The notes: generated by a model not told the origin, from the letters alone. A stretch of 64,000 nucleotides of DNA from Caballeronia udeis (GCF_001544555.2 NZ_FCOK02000038.1:1-64000), one strand, 5' to 3'. Shown: positions 26,253 to 34,525, counted from the first letter of the stretch. Made by a program: numbers and translations.

Positions 26253-27281
26253 TCAGGGATTGACCACGACCTTGCCCAGCACTTCGCGATCGCGAATCAG
26301 ACGCAGTCCTTCGGCCGCTTGTTCCAGCGGCAGCGTTCTGTCAATGGACGGCGTCAGGTCACCGGCCGCAATCTGATCGAGCAGCGCGCGCAGATTTTCA
26401 TCGTAGAAACTGTTCGAGCCGATGATCTTCAGCTCGAAGCTCCAGATGTAGCGGAGGTCTTCGGCGGGCGCGTGCCCGGCCGTCGCGCCACATACGAGCA
26501 ACGTGCCGCCGCGCTTCAGGCATTTCAGCGACGGCACCCAGGTGTCTCCGCCGGTGAAATTCACCACGACGTCCACCCCGCCCTCATAGGTCCGGCGCTG
26601 CGGCTTGCCGTACTCTCCGATCGCCCACTTCGAGAAGTCCGTCGTTTTGTAGTTCACCGTATGATCAGCCCCCAGCGCCTTCAGTTGCTCGCACTTCTCG
26701 TCGCTGCCTGCGCACGCGATCACCTCGGCGCCCAGTTGCTTCGCGATAAGAATGCACGCCGTACCCACCCCGCCGCTCGCGCCGAGAATCAGCACGCGGT
26801 CGCCTGCTTTCACGGTCTTGTGCGTGACCAGCATGCGGTGCGCAGTGCCGTACGCCACCGGCAACGCGGAGGCAGCGTCATAGCTCACGGCATCGGGTAA
26901 CGGAATCAACTGGTCGACCGAGACCAGGCAGTATTGCGCCATGCCACCGTCGAGCATTTCGCCCATCAAACCTTTCTCGGGATACAGCGGATTCACGAGC
27001 GCACGGTCACCCGTCTTCCACCCTTCCACACCTTCGCCCAGCTCCGCGATGTCGCCCGCCATGTCTAGCCCGATCACGACCGGAAACGGCACCTTGATTC
27101 CCGGCATGCCCTTCACGGTGAACACATCATGGTAGTTGAACGACGACGCGCGCACGCGGATCACCACGTGTCCGGGCGTTGCCTTGGGCACAGGCTTGTC
27201 GGTGACCACATGCAGTTGATCGAGGTCGCCGTGTTCATTGAGCACGAGCGCCTTCATGGTCGATGGAATGGCTGTTGTCAC
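26253..27281 (-). CDS. Zinc-binding medium-chain dehydrogenase
   Basis: A 342-residue MDR-family oxidoreductase. The GroES-like domain has RASSFNYHDVFTVKGMPGIKVPFPVVIGLDMAGDIAELGEGVEGWKTGDRAL, and the NAD(P) fold has VLILGASGGVGTACILIAKQLGAEVIACAGSDEKCEQLKALGADHTVNYK. The GTG at 27281 has GGAG upstream and is preferred to 27332, which would overlap the binding-protein gene; the conserved body starts at MKALVLNEHG. It follows the ABC binding-protein gene by 25 bases and precedes the thioesterase. It probably reduces or oxidises a pathway intermediate; the partner acid is unknown. Confidence 0.87.
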   Translation of the reverse strand: MTTAIPSTMKALVLNEHGDLDQLHVVTDKPVPKATPGHVVIRVRASSFNYHDVFTVKGMPGIKVPFPVVIGLDMAGDIAELGEGVEGWKTGDRALVNPLYPEKGLMGEMLDGGMAQYCLVSVDQLIPLPDAVSYDAASALPVAYGTAHRMLVTHKTVKAGDRVLILGASGGVGTACILIAKQLGAEVIACAGSDEKCEQLKALGADHTVNYKTTDFSKWAIGEYGKPQRRTYEGGVDVVVNFTGGDTWVPSLKCLKRGGTLLVCGATAGHAPAEDLRYIWSFELKIIGSNSFYDENLRALLDQIAAGDLTPSIDRTLPLEQAAEGLRLIRDREVLGKVVVNP

Positions 27282-27306
27282 GGTGTCTGCTCCATTTGAT
27301 TTCAGG

Positions 27307-28308
27307 TTATTGGATTGTTTTCGACGCGGCATACGGGCCGGTATCGAAGAGATCAGCGGGCAGCGTGCCTTTGATCACACCGCCATCCACGAAGATCTGG
27401 TGCTCGCGCTTGAGCGTCTCCAGATCGATTGGTTCAAACGTCACGCGATTGATGTCCGACCAGCGCGCGGCGTACGCCTGCGCGTCCTCAGCAGGCAGAT
27501 TCGCGCTCTTCTGCAGGATTGCCGCGACGTCGTTCTGATGCGTCGCGCCCCATTGCAGCGCCGTGCGCATGCCTGCGATCAGCTTCGCCACGTCTTGCGG
27601 ATGCTGCGCGAGGTAGTCGGCACGGATCGCGCTCACGCCTATGTAGGGCGTTGCATCCGACTTCGTCAGCTTCTTCCACTCATCGCCGAAACTGCCGAGC
27701 CGCTTGACCTTCAATTCCTTTAGTTGTGCGATGGTCACCGAGCGCAATGCAGCGGCATCGACCTGCTTTTGTACGAGGAATTGCGCAAGCCGCGCTTCGT
27801 TCCCGGGAACGATGGAAAAGTCGTTCGCCTTGATGCCGTCATTACCCTGCAGCACCGCGGTGGCAATCGCCGCGACCGAACTGCCCGGCGGCGACATGCC
27901 GACCTTCTTGCCACGCAGGTCGGCAAGCGACTTGATGGGCGAATCCTCAGCCGCAACGAATTCGACATCGGCCGGTTGTGTCGCAAGCACGATCTTCAAC
28001 GGCACGCCCTCGGCCGCCGTGCTGAAGACAGCAGCGGCAGGTGCGGCGAATGCGAAGTCGATCGCGTTGGCGGCCAACGCGCGATTGGGTGCGTTGACAT
28101 CGGAGAATCGAATGAAGGTGACGTCGAGGCCGCGCTGCTGCAAGAATTTTTGTGCATCGAGCACCGCGCCGAAACCCAGGCTCACACCGCTCGTCCAATA
28201 GCCAATGCGCATGGGTTCAGCGTGCGCCGTTTGCGCGACACCGAGTATCGCGGTGGTCGCGACAGCGGTCGCAACCGCCGCTCGCCTGAAGAGTGAAATG
28301 CCTTTCAT
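27307..28308 (-). CDS. ABC transporter periplasmic binding protein (SsuA/NrtA/NMT1 type)
   Basis: A 333-residue exported binding protein. The signal peptide is about residues 1-31 (RRAAVATAVATTAILGVAQTAHA), followed by MRIGYWTSGVSLGFGAVLDAQKFLQQRGLDVTFIRFSD, the family-typical start. Middle motifs include FAFAAPAAAVFSTAAEGVPLKIVLA and LADLRGKKVGMSPPGSSVAAIATAVL. The class binds sulfonates, nitrate, taurine, pyrimidines or aromatic acids such as phthalate. It is 21 bases downstream of the permease and 25 upstream of the dehydrogenase. Together with the CoA ligase in the same operon, an organic or aromatic acid is the best guess for its ligand. Confidence 0.9.
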   Translation of the reverse strand: MKGISLFRRAAVATAVATTAILGVAQTAHAEPMRIGYWTSGVSLGFGAVLDAQKFLQQRGLDVTFIRFSDVNAPNRALAANAIDFAFAAPAAAVFSTAAEGVPLKIVLATQPADVEFVAAEDSPIKSLADLRGKKVGMSPPGSSVAAIATAVLQGNDGIKANDFSIVPGNEARLAQFLVQKQVDAAALRSVTIAQLKELKVKRLGSFGDEWKKLTKSDATPYIGVSAIRADYLAQHPQDVAKLIAGMRTALQWGATHQNDVAAILQKSANLPAEDAQAYAARWSDINRVTFEPIDLETLKREHQIFVDGGVIKGTLPADLFDTGPYAASKTIQ

Positions 28309-28329
28309 GGTTCCTTGTTCCCCGTTAGA

Positions 28330-29103
28330 TCAGTCGGTCTTTTTCCAGCGAAACAGATGGCGCTCGAGTGGCTTCAACACACCCGCTTCGAGCAGGAGCA
28401 TCAGGACAACGAGCGTGACGGTCCACGCGAAAACCTGGTCGGTCTGCACGAGATCGGCCGCCTGCCGCAAGCGATAACCAATGCCGTTCGACGACCCGAT
28501 CGTCTCCGCCACCAGCGAGACGCGCCAGCCGAAACCGAACGCGAGCCGCGCGCCGGCGAAGAAATGCGGCAGGATGGTCGGCACGAAGATCTTGCGCATG
28601 ATCTGCGTCTGCGACATGCGAAAACTGCGCGCGAGTTCGACATGGTTACTGTCGACGGTCAGCGCGCCTTGCCATACGTTCGTCAGGATCAGCGGCATTG
28701 CCGTCATGAACACAACGAAGATGGTCGTTGCGTTCGAGATGCCAAACCAGATGATGGCGAACACCGCCCAGATCGCCGACGACACCGTATTCACGATCGA
28801 CAGCAGCGGCTCGAAAAAATGCGCCACGCGCGGATTCGAACCGAGCGCAATACCAAGCGGCGCACCAACCGCGGCCGCCAGCAGAAATCCGGCCACGACG
28901 CGATACAAGGTGATGCCGAGGTCATCGAAGAACGTGCCGCTTTGTACGAGTCCGACAAACGCGTGCGCCACTCGCAACGGTCCGGGCAATACGAACTGCG
29001 GCATGCGCAGCGACGCGAGCCACCATGCCGCGAGCAGCAAGACAACGAGCACCACGCGTTGCACAACGGTTGAAGCGAACGAACTACGCGGGACAGTGGA
29101 CAT
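28330..29103 (-). CDS. ABC transporter permease (SsuC/TauC type)
   Basis: A 257-residue inner membrane permease of the SsuC/TauC/NrtB kind with about six helices. The EAA loop that contacts the ATPase is ARSFRMSQTQIMRKIFVPTILPHFFAGARLAFGFGWRVSLVAE (about 152-194). The first helix is VVQRVVLVVLLLAAWWLA. It follows the ATPase gene by 3 bases and precedes the binding-protein gene by 21 bases, so the three form one importer. Confidence 0.93.
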   Translation of the reverse strand: MSTVPRSSFASTVVQRVVLVVLLLAAWWLASLRMPQFVLPGPLRVAHAFVGLVQSGTFFDDLGITLYRVVAGFLLAAAVGAPLGIALGSNPRVAHFFEPLLSIVNTVSSAIWAVFAIIWFGISNATTIFVVFMTAMPLILTNVWQGALTVDSNHVELARSFRMSQTQIMRKIFVPTILPHFFAGARLAFGFGWRVSLVAETIGSSNGIGYRLRQAADLVQTDQVFAWTVTLVVLMLLLEAGVLKPLERHLFRWKKTD

Positions 29104-29106
29104 AGG

Positions 29107-29847
29107 TCAGATGAGGAGACGCAGTTGGCGGATCGCTTCGGCGACGATCGGATCGGTGGCAGTACGCGGGCGCGGCAACTCGACATCGACAATTTCGCGC
29201 ACACGGCCAGGGCGCGGCGCGAGCACCACGACCCGATCCGCAAGCACGATCGCTTCCTCCACGTCGTGGGTCACGAACAGCACCGTCATGCGCTGCATCG
29301 CATGAATGCGCAACAGTTCCTCATGCATCTGCGTGCGCATCTGCGGATCGAGCTTCGAAAACGGTTCGTCCATCAGCAGGATACGAGGACCGGTGACAAG
29401 GCTCCGTGCGAGAGCGACCCGGCTGCGCATGCCGCCCGATAACTGGTGCGGATGGGCATCGGCGAAACCTTGCAGCCCGACCAGATCAAGGACCGCGTTG
29501 GCGCGGGCATGGCGCTCGCGAGAGGGAATCGCGGGGCTCGCCGCTTCAAGGCCGAACTCGGCATTCGAGCGCGCGGTGCGCCAGGGTAACAAGCGGTCTT
29601 CCTGGAACATATACGAGAGCGCGTTACGGTCCTTCGTCCCTTCGGCGCGCTTGCCGTCGATCCGGAGTTCGCCCTCACCCGGCTCAAGCAGGCCGGCCAC
29701 CATGTTGAGCAGCGTGCTCTTGCCGCATCCCGACGTGCCGAGCAGCGCGACTATTTCGCCCTGGGCGACATCGAAGGAGACGTGATCGAGAACCTTTAGT
29801 GATCCGAAATCCTTTCCTATTCCGCGCAACGAAATGACAGCGCTCAT
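29107..29847 (-). CDS. ABC transporter ATP-binding protein (SsuB/TauB type)
   Basis: A 246-residue ABC ATPase. Walker A is LLGTSGCGKSTLLN, the Q loop is YMFQEDRLLPWRT, the signature is LSGGMRSRVALARSL, Walker B is ILLMDEPFSKLD, and the H loop is VTHDVEEA. These match the SsuB/TauB branch. Its ATG overlaps the stop of the GntR gene by four bases, so the regulator and the importer are translated from one message. Confidence 0.95.
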   Translation of the reverse strand: MSAVISLRGIGKDFGSLKVLDHVSFDVAQGEIVALLGTSGCGKSTLLNMVAGLLEPGEGELRIDGKRAEGTKDRNALSYMFQEDRLLPWRTARSNAEFGLEAASPAIPSRERHARANAVLDLVGLQGFADAHPHQLSGGMRSRVALARSLVTGPRILLMDEPFSKLDPQMRTQMHEELLRIHAMQRMTVLFVTHDVEEAIVLADRVVVLAPRPGRVREIVDVELPRPRTATDPIVAEAIRQLRLLI

Positions 29848-30596
29848 CGGCGAAGCTCCGCCACCGTGTATAGCGGCAACGACGCGCCGGCGCTCGAAAG
29901 ACTCGCGTATACCTTCTCCATCGTCATGCTCTGGAATGTTTCTATATGACGGCGGGCGATGGTCTCCGCCCGGCGTTCATCGCCCGCAATGAACGCGTCG
30001 ATCATCGCGTTGTGATCGTGCTTGATTTCGGGTTTGGTGCCCTGCACGCCAAAGCCGAGCGCGACGAGACGCGACATTTCATCAAGCAGGCTCGCGAGCG
30101 TTCGATGCAGCCGCTCGTTGCCGCTTGCCGCAGCTATTGCCAGATGAAATTCGCGATTTGCATCGAGGAACACATCTATTTGCGCCGATAACGCCCGCTC
30201 CGGGTGCGGCACGCGGCACGCCGCTTCGAGGCGCCGCAGCAACTCGACATCAACGCGGCCGCATGCCAGCCGCGCAGCCAGCGGTTCGAGTTGCACGCGC
30301 AGCGCGAACACCTCTTCCACGTCTTTCAAAGTGATCGCTGCAATTCGGTAACCCTGTCGCGGCAGAGAACGGACGAACCCTTCGTGCACGAGTCGCACGA
30401 GTGCAATACGGCAGCTGGTTTTACCGATGCCGTACTCCGACATCAACTGGCTTTCGGTCACGGTCGACCCGGGCATCAGCTTGCATGAAAGCAGATCGCG
30501 GCGGATACGTTCGTAGGCGTCATCGCCGCGTAAGACTGCGGGGATAGCCGGCACAAGCAATTCAGGAGATGGCGCTGCGGATTCGTCGTAGGTCAT
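29844..30596 (-). CDS. GntR-family (FCD domain) transcriptional regulator
   Basis: A 250-residue FadR-subfamily GntR protein. The winged helix is in AYERIRRDLLSCKLMPGSTVTESQLMSEYGIGKTSCRIALVRLVHEGFVRSLPRQGYRIA, and the FCD domain follows (about 85-225, with EFHLAIAAASGN and DHNAMIDAFIAGD). It is the first gene of the eight-gene operon and overlaps the ATPase gene by 4 bases. A perfect 13-base palindrome lies 13 bases upstream of its start. It probably represses its own operon until a pathway acid or CoA ester binds. Confidence 0.92.
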   Translation of the reverse strand: MTYDESAAPSPELLVPAIPAVLRGDDAYERIRRDLLSCKLMPGSTVTESQLMSEYGIGKTSCRIALVRLVHEGFVRSLPRQGYRIAAITLKDVEEVFALRVQLEPLAARLACGRVDVELLRRLEAACRVPHPERALSAQIDVFLDANREFHLAIAAASGNERLHRTLASLLDEMSRLVALGFGVQGTKPEIKHDHNAMIDAFIAGDERRAETIARRHIETFQSMTMEKVYASLSSAGASLPLYTVAELRR

Positions 30597-30608
30597 GGCC
30601 GTTAGGTT

Positions 30609-30621
30609 GTGAGCTGCTCAC
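30609..30621 (-). promoter_or_regulatory. Candidate operator of the GntR-led operon
   Basis: GTGAGCTGCTCAC is a perfect palindrome (6+1+6) ending 12 bases before the GntR start codon. Its position, between the likely promoter and the start, and its form suit autoregulation by the GntR protein. The core differs from the TGGTNNNACCA core seen at the dctA locus, as expected for a different regulator. Confidence 0.5.
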
Positions 30622-30987
30622 GACATCGAATTGATATGTTCAAGAAACTATCGTAAGCGTTTATACGGCTTTTCGAAAACAAGTTATTTAAATATGTACC
30701 TTAGGCACGGAGATATCGTGGGATGCTCAGGACTTGTGCGGCATCGAGGTCTCGCGCCCTCATTAGCGCTCAAATTTTCGGTTTTCCAATCAGGAGTAAA
30801 TGCTGACTATTGTCGGCAATCCTTAGCATGGCTTTTATTACTTCATCCGCAATTAAGTAGTGTTTTTGATCCTGCGAAAGTCGGAACTGTTGCTGAAGAT
30901 GGGGGGAATTGGCAACATTTCAGCAGCCGCTCATCTGGCCTGCAGTTTGCGTATATGTGCTTGGCAAACTTCATGGGAGATTTGGTC
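30622..30987. other. Gene-poor, AT-rich stretch between GntR operon and DUF4148 gene
   Basis: A frame is open through much of this region on the plus strand (from 30631) and is in phase with the DUF4148 gene. The extra residues do not resemble that family and would bury the signal peptide, so I treat it as non-coding leader. It is more AT-rich than its surroundings and holds the divergent promoters. No repeat or hairpin of note was seen. Confidence 0.4.
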
Positions 30988-31308
30988 ATGTTCAAGGCTC
31001 TTTTTCCTGCGGTAGTTATCGCTTCGACCCTCGCTGCACCGGCGCTCGCATTTGCTCAGGACAACACGCAAGTGACCCGTTCGGCGGTCAGGACGGATTT
31101 GCAGCAAATGGAACAGTCGGGCTACAACCCTGCGGCCGAGCATACGACTTATCCCGACCAGGCCCAAGCCGCTGAACAGCGCGTGGAATCCGAGCGCGGA
31201 GTGGCCGCGACTTCATACGGCCCCTCGATGGCGGGCACGTTGGCTTCAGGCATGCGCTCACCGATCACTGCGGCGGACGGGACACATTCAATCTATTTCG
31301 GCCATTGA
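30988..31308 (+). CDS. DUF4148 secreted protein (copy 1)
   Basis: A 106-residue exported protein of the DUF4148 family, common in Burkholderia and of unknown function. The ATG at 30988 has GGGAGA upstream and gives a signal peptide (MFKALFPAVVIASTLAAPALAFAQD). The family core follows: VTRSAVRTDLQQMEQSGYNPAAEHTTYPDQAQAAEQRVESE, and the C-terminus is SIYFGH. A second copy of the same length lies at 46848-47168, with the same YP..xQAAExRV pattern and the same SIYFGH end. A strong hairpin follows at 31431. It is likely periplasmic. Confidence 0.85.
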   Translation: MFKALFPAVVIASTLAAPALAFAQDNTQVTRSAVRTDLQQMEQSGYNPAAEHTTYPDQAQAAEQRVESERGVAATSYGPSMAGTLASGMRSPITAADGTHSIYFGH

Positions 31309-31430
31309 CAAGCTGGGTTGGGTTGCAGCAGGCCGGGTGACTGACGTGGAGAAACGTGATCGTTGCCGACGCGTAATGGCAAGGGTTCTCACAACTCGAC
31401 GGATCAAGGTAGCAAAGACGCAGCATCGAA

Positions 31431-31474
31431 CGAAAGAGGCCGTTTCCAACTGACGTTGGAAACGGCCTCTTTCG
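31431..31474. terminator. Perfect 20-base hairpin between convergent genes
   Basis: The arms 31431-31450 and 31455-31474 are perfect inverted repeats of 20 bases with the 4-base loop TGAC. The arm begins with CGAAAGAGGCC and ends in the complementary GGCCTCTTTCG followed by TTTATG. It lies between the convergent DUF4148 and GntR genes, so it probably works as a bidirectional terminator, with the A-rich and T-rich ends of the stem acting in both directions. Confidence 0.7.
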
Positions 31475-31565
31475 TTTATGCGTCAATTTTCGTCGTTTGC
31501 TGAGTCGGACGCTTACCCGGCAAAGTGAGCGCGCCGGTCTTCGCTCGCGTTCCAACCCACGCGAA

Positions 31566-32246
31566 CTACGCTTGCTCTTCCGATGTTTCATCCAGCATTC
31601 GCATAGCCGCCTTCTCGGCGTTGGCCACATGCAGCCGCGCGGCCGCACCGGCTCCCTCCGCATCCCGCGCTTTCAATGCCTTGAACAGTTTGTCGATTTC
31701 ACGAAGGCTGACCGGCAACCGGTCTGGATGCATTAGCGAGGTCGCGCGCAGCAGGTTGACTCGCGAATACAGGCTGTTCAGGATCTCTTTCACCAATGCA
31801 TTGCCGCAGTTATCGAGCAGGACATCGTAGAGTTCAGTCTTGGCCTTGAGCACGCCCGCTTGATCATTGGCCAATGCCTGCGCGCGCAGTGCCTTCGCTT
31901 TTTCACCGAACTGCACGATGGCCTGGTCGTCCGCAAGGCGGGCGAATTCACTAGCCGCAAAGCCTTCAAGCAAACCGCGGATTGCATACAGCTCAGCCGC
32001 CTCCTGCTTCGACATGATCGCGACCACAGGTCCCTTGTGCGGCACGCTGCGTACCAGCTTCTCAGCTTCCAGCCTGCGCAAGGCTTCGCGAACCGAGGTT
32101 CGGCTGACACCCAGCGTCTCGCACAACTCACGTTCGATAAGCCGTGCGCCAGGCGCGAAGCGTCCTGACGTGATCGCCTGTCGAAGCACATTCTCCACCT
32201 GATGGCGCAGCGTTTCCGGCCGCACCAAACCCATTTCGGCTGTCAT
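31566..32246 (-). CDS. GntR-family (FCD domain) transcriptional regulator
   Basis: A regulator of about 226 residues. The GntR winged helix is in RHQVENVLRQAITSGRFAPGARLIERELCETLGVSRTSVREALRRLEAEKLVRSVPHKGPVVA, and the FCD effector domain follows (about 80-220). I start at 32246, at MTAEMGLVRPETL; the frame can extend by seven residues to 32267. It stands alone, convergent with the DUF4148 gene, and the next gene upstream (rep) is about 780 bases away on the same strand. Its target is therefore not evident; it might sit at the edge of the replication region only by chance. Confidence 0.9.
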   Translation of the reverse strand: MTAEMGLVRPETLRHQVENVLRQAITSGRFAPGARLIERELCETLGVSRTSVREALRRLEAEKLVRSVPHKGPVVAIMSKQEAAELYAIRGLLEGFAASEFARLADDQAIVQFGEKAKALRAQALANDQAGVLKAKTELYDVLLDNCGNALVKEILNSLYSRVNLLRATSLMHPDRLPVSLREIDKLFKALKARDAEGAGAAARLHVANAEKAAMRMLDETSEEQA

Positions 32247-33024
32247 TATTGTATTCCCGTCTGACAAAGATCACCCTGCATGATACTTGATGCGGCAGGT
32301 CGAAAAGAATGACCGTGAGCTCGGCTTTGGGCCGTTCTGGGAAGTGTTGTGTCCTTCTGCTCAATTTGTCCTATTGAATGATTGTCGTATAAGTTGATCG
32401 ACATTTGATCATGCCGTTACCGCCGCCAGACTCGGTCGTCGTCCATGCTTCTTTGAACGACACTTGCAATCCGGTGATCCAAATTCAGGGTACAAAACTC
32501 CGACTCGCTTTGTGAACCGGCGTAAGCCTCGCTGTTGATATTCGCCATGACAGCTTGCCCGGTTCGTGATCTGGTTTTGGGCTGGCGCGGCGATTTCGAT
32601 CTGGGAACGAGGTCGTCATAGAGTCGCCAAACGACGCAGCGCATCATGAAATACAGAGGGTAAACGGTCTGACCGTTAGTTGCGACTAACGATGTTTCAG
32701 GTGTTTTCTACGGCCCGATTTGAAGCATCTGTATGCCAGGAATGGGGACTGAAATTTGCCGCGGAAGGCTGATTCCCCCAACGTCGTTGCACTATGCAGG
32801 TCTTTCCTGGATTCCCATTTCACCTCTATCACCGGATCCCCTCAGTCGGCTAAATCTGCGGGCGACGGGTCAGGGGAAAGCGTGTCTCGCTTACGCATTT
32901 ATGCCGACTCGCATCCCACACTTCGCAACAGCTTGATCGTGCAGATCGATTGGGATTTCTCGTTCAGAAACACCAGAGAACACCTCTTCCCGTCACCTCT
33001 GTGAAAACGCACCGAAGCTCACCA
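32247..33024. other. Gene-poor region downstream of rep, candidate origin area
   Basis: About 780 bases without a supportable gene; short frames here (for example 32417-32647 on the minus strand) have no recognisable content. It contains a pair of adjacent palindromes (32663-32691) and TTGATC repeated eleven bases apart (32394 and 32405). It lies directly after the replication initiator gene. Plasmid and chromid origins often sit next to the initiator gene, so this is one candidate place for it. No iteron array or DnaA box was seen by eye. Confidence 0.35.
32663..32691. repeat. Two overlapping palindromes
   Basis: AACGGTC (32663-32669) and GACCGTT (32671-32677) form a perfect dyad about a single T. 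CGTTAGT (32674-32680) and ACTAACG (32685-32691) form a second perfect dyad with the loop TGCG. The two share CGTT, so they are alternative or stacked binding sites. They stand out in an otherwise featureless region beyond rep. Confidence 0.5.
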
Positions 33025-34347
33025 TCACCGGCTAGCCGCCAAATTGTGCCCGGCAGTCTCAACTGTCTGTACGTTGCGAGTGTCCAACGAGACGCCGGCA
33101 CACGCAGCGCGGAGCATCCTCTTCATCTCACTGAGGCGGTCGTTGATCGTAGACGTTCTTGTCCGCGACGTTGCGTGCTCAGCAGTCGATACGGCTTTCG
33201 TCTGTTTCTCGTGGTTTCCGTCGCACTTCAATCGGAATGCCGCGACCTGATCGGACGTTGCGCGAACGATTTCCGTCGCGTTTAGCGCGGCGACGAATGC
33301 GGTTGTCCACTGTCCAGTCGCGACACGTGGTCTTGCTTCGCGGTAGTTGTGGACACTGATCGAATCCGCTGTGCTGGAGACCGTGATGAGTCGTGTGTTG
33401 GCACTGTCGACGAACATCTGGCCAGCGCACTGAAGCACGGTGGCATCGACGCTCGCAGTGCGTGCATTCTCTTCGGCAAGGCGTTCCGCGGCGAGTCGTT
33501 TAGCGCGGATCTGGTGTCCAAAATCGACCGGGGAACGGAGCAGGGCGCGAAGATAGCTTATCGGGCGCTTCGCGTTTCGGAGGTGTTCCCAGGTCGCCTC
33601 GACTACATCGGAAAGCAGCTTTGCCTGTGCCTTCGCTTCTCGCATGAGTTTAAAAATCAAAAATTGACGAAAACCCAAGCTCAGCAGGCGCTGGAGATCC
33701 GCGGGGAGCTCTCCTGGTTGTCTCTTTTGATTCTTAGGGAATAGATCCTTATATATAGCTCCGTCTGCCACCGTGACACACGGTGGGTTAAATGAAGGAG
33801 CGGGCGGGCTGAGTGTCTCGACGCTCGCTGAAACGAGGTCATCAGGTTGACCGGCTGAAGCTTGCGGAGCAAAAGACTCCGAACCGGTCGTCTGTGTTCC
33901 GGATGCATGGGACACGTATCCGAGGACAATGGCGGATTTTTCGGTGAGGTGCAGGTAGGCACGACCGAACAGGCCAGCGGTCCCAAAGCGTTTTTGCGGA
34001 ACGCGTTCGACTAGTCCTGCCACTTCGAGATCGTCCAGGCTCCGATAGAACGTCCGCATTGACTGCATGGCTCGGCCGGTCAGAAGCTCACGACGGGCGA
34101 ATATGGCGGCGTACGGGCGGTTGGCGTCCACCGTGCGAGCAAGCGCAGCCAACACGGCTCGAGCGCGAGCGGGGAGGGCAGGGAAGTTCGCAGCGCGATG
34201 TGCGGCCCGAAATACAACCCAAGGGAGATTTGATTGACCGGCCAGAAACTCGTCCAGCGCGGTTTGATCGATGTCGACGGAATGGTCAGAGGGTGGAGGA
34301 GGGTACAGATCCCCCTCGCCAGCAACGGAAAGTTGCGCGATAAGCAT
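33025..34347 (-). CDS. Replication initiator protein of a secondary replicon
   Basis: A protein of about 440 residues, the third gene after parA and parB. The N-terminal half has a winged-helix-like part (ARARAVLAALARTVDANRPYAAIFARRELLTGRAMQSMRTFYRSLDDLEVAGLVERVPQKRFG, about 65-130), as in initiators of Burkholderia second chromosomes and megaplasmids and in Replication protein O. The middle contains KDLFPKNQKRQPGELPADLQRLLSLGF and a helical lysine/arginine-rich part, and the tail is low in recognisable features. I use the ATG at 34347; a TTG at 34368 is possible. The call rests on the position behind parAB and the fold pattern, since I cannot run a search. It has no RepC or RepA-iteron signature that I can name. 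Confidence 0.7.
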   Translation of the reverse strand: MLIAQLSVAGEGDLYPPPPSDHSVDIDQTALDEFLAGQSNLPWVVFRAAHRAANFPALPARARAVLAALARTVDANRPYAAIFARRELLTGRAMQSMRTFYRSLDDLEVAGLVERVPQKRFGTAGLFGRAYLHLTEKSAIVLGYVSHASGTQTTGSESFAPQASAGQPDDLVSASVETLSPPAPSFNPPCVTVADGAIYKDLFPKNQKRQPGELPADLQRLLSLGFRQFLIFKLMREAKAQAKLLSDVVEATWEHLRNAKRPISYLRALLRSPVDFGHQIRAKRLAAERLAEENARTASVDATVLQCAGQMFVDSANTRLITVSSTADSISVHNYREARPRVATGQWTTAFVAALNATEIVRATSDQVAAFRLKCDGNHEKQTKAVSTAEHATSRTRTSTINDRLSEMKRMLRAACAGVSLDTRNVQTVETAGHNLAASR

Positions 34348-34384
34348 GTCACACGTCCATTTCTTCAAAATGGAAGAGAAACGC

Positions 34385-34412
34385 TTGACTGCCGATCGCT
34401 ATCCGCTACACT
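34385..34412 (+). promoter_or_regulatory. Sigma-70-type promoter antisense to the rep leader
   Basis: TTGACT (34385-34390) and TACACT (34407-34412) are separated by 16 bases, on the plus strand, pointing away from rep and toward parB. No plus-strand protein gene follows, but a perfect hairpin with a T run lies 78 bases further on. This is the best promoter-terminator pair in the maintenance block. Confidence 0.55.
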
Positions 34413-34418
34413 TCGAGG

Positions 34419-34525
34419 TGTTGGGCCTTTATCCGATTCCCGTCGGAGAAATGCAGCGGTGGGCAAGCGACAGCGAAGCCCGGTTACTCAAAAGCCTTCG
34501 GTTCCCGCCGAAGGCTTTTGTTTTT
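34419..34525 (+). ncRNA. Candidate counter-transcribed RNA controlling rep
   Basis: A plus-strand transcript of about 105 nucleotides is predicted from the promoter at 34385-34412 to the T run ending at 34525. It can fold into a small hairpin (CCGA 34433-34436 with TCGG 34443-34446), a second one (GGGC 34461-34464 with GCCC 34478-34481) and a perfect 12-base terminator stem. It is complementary to the leader of rep mRNA, which is made leftward from parAB. Antisense RNAs in just this place (between repB and repC) set copy number in repABC replicons. No protein is encoded. Its existence is a prediction from sequence signals only. Confidence 0.5.
34490..34525 (+). terminator. Rho-independent terminator pointing rightward
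   Basis: AAAAGCCTTCGG (34490-34501) pairs perfectly with CCGAAGGCTTTT (34508-34519) around a six-base loop, followed by GTTTTT. On the plus strand this is a strong intrinsic terminator. Both flanking genes, parB and rep, run leftward, so it does not end either of them; it would end the predicted antisense RNA. In the leftward direction the T run after the stem is only four bases. Confidence 0.75.

Noticed and set aside
32417-32647. A 76-codon frame on the minus strand beyond rep
   Set aside because: No recognisable content or clear ribosome site; kept as non-coding because the area is a candidate origin.
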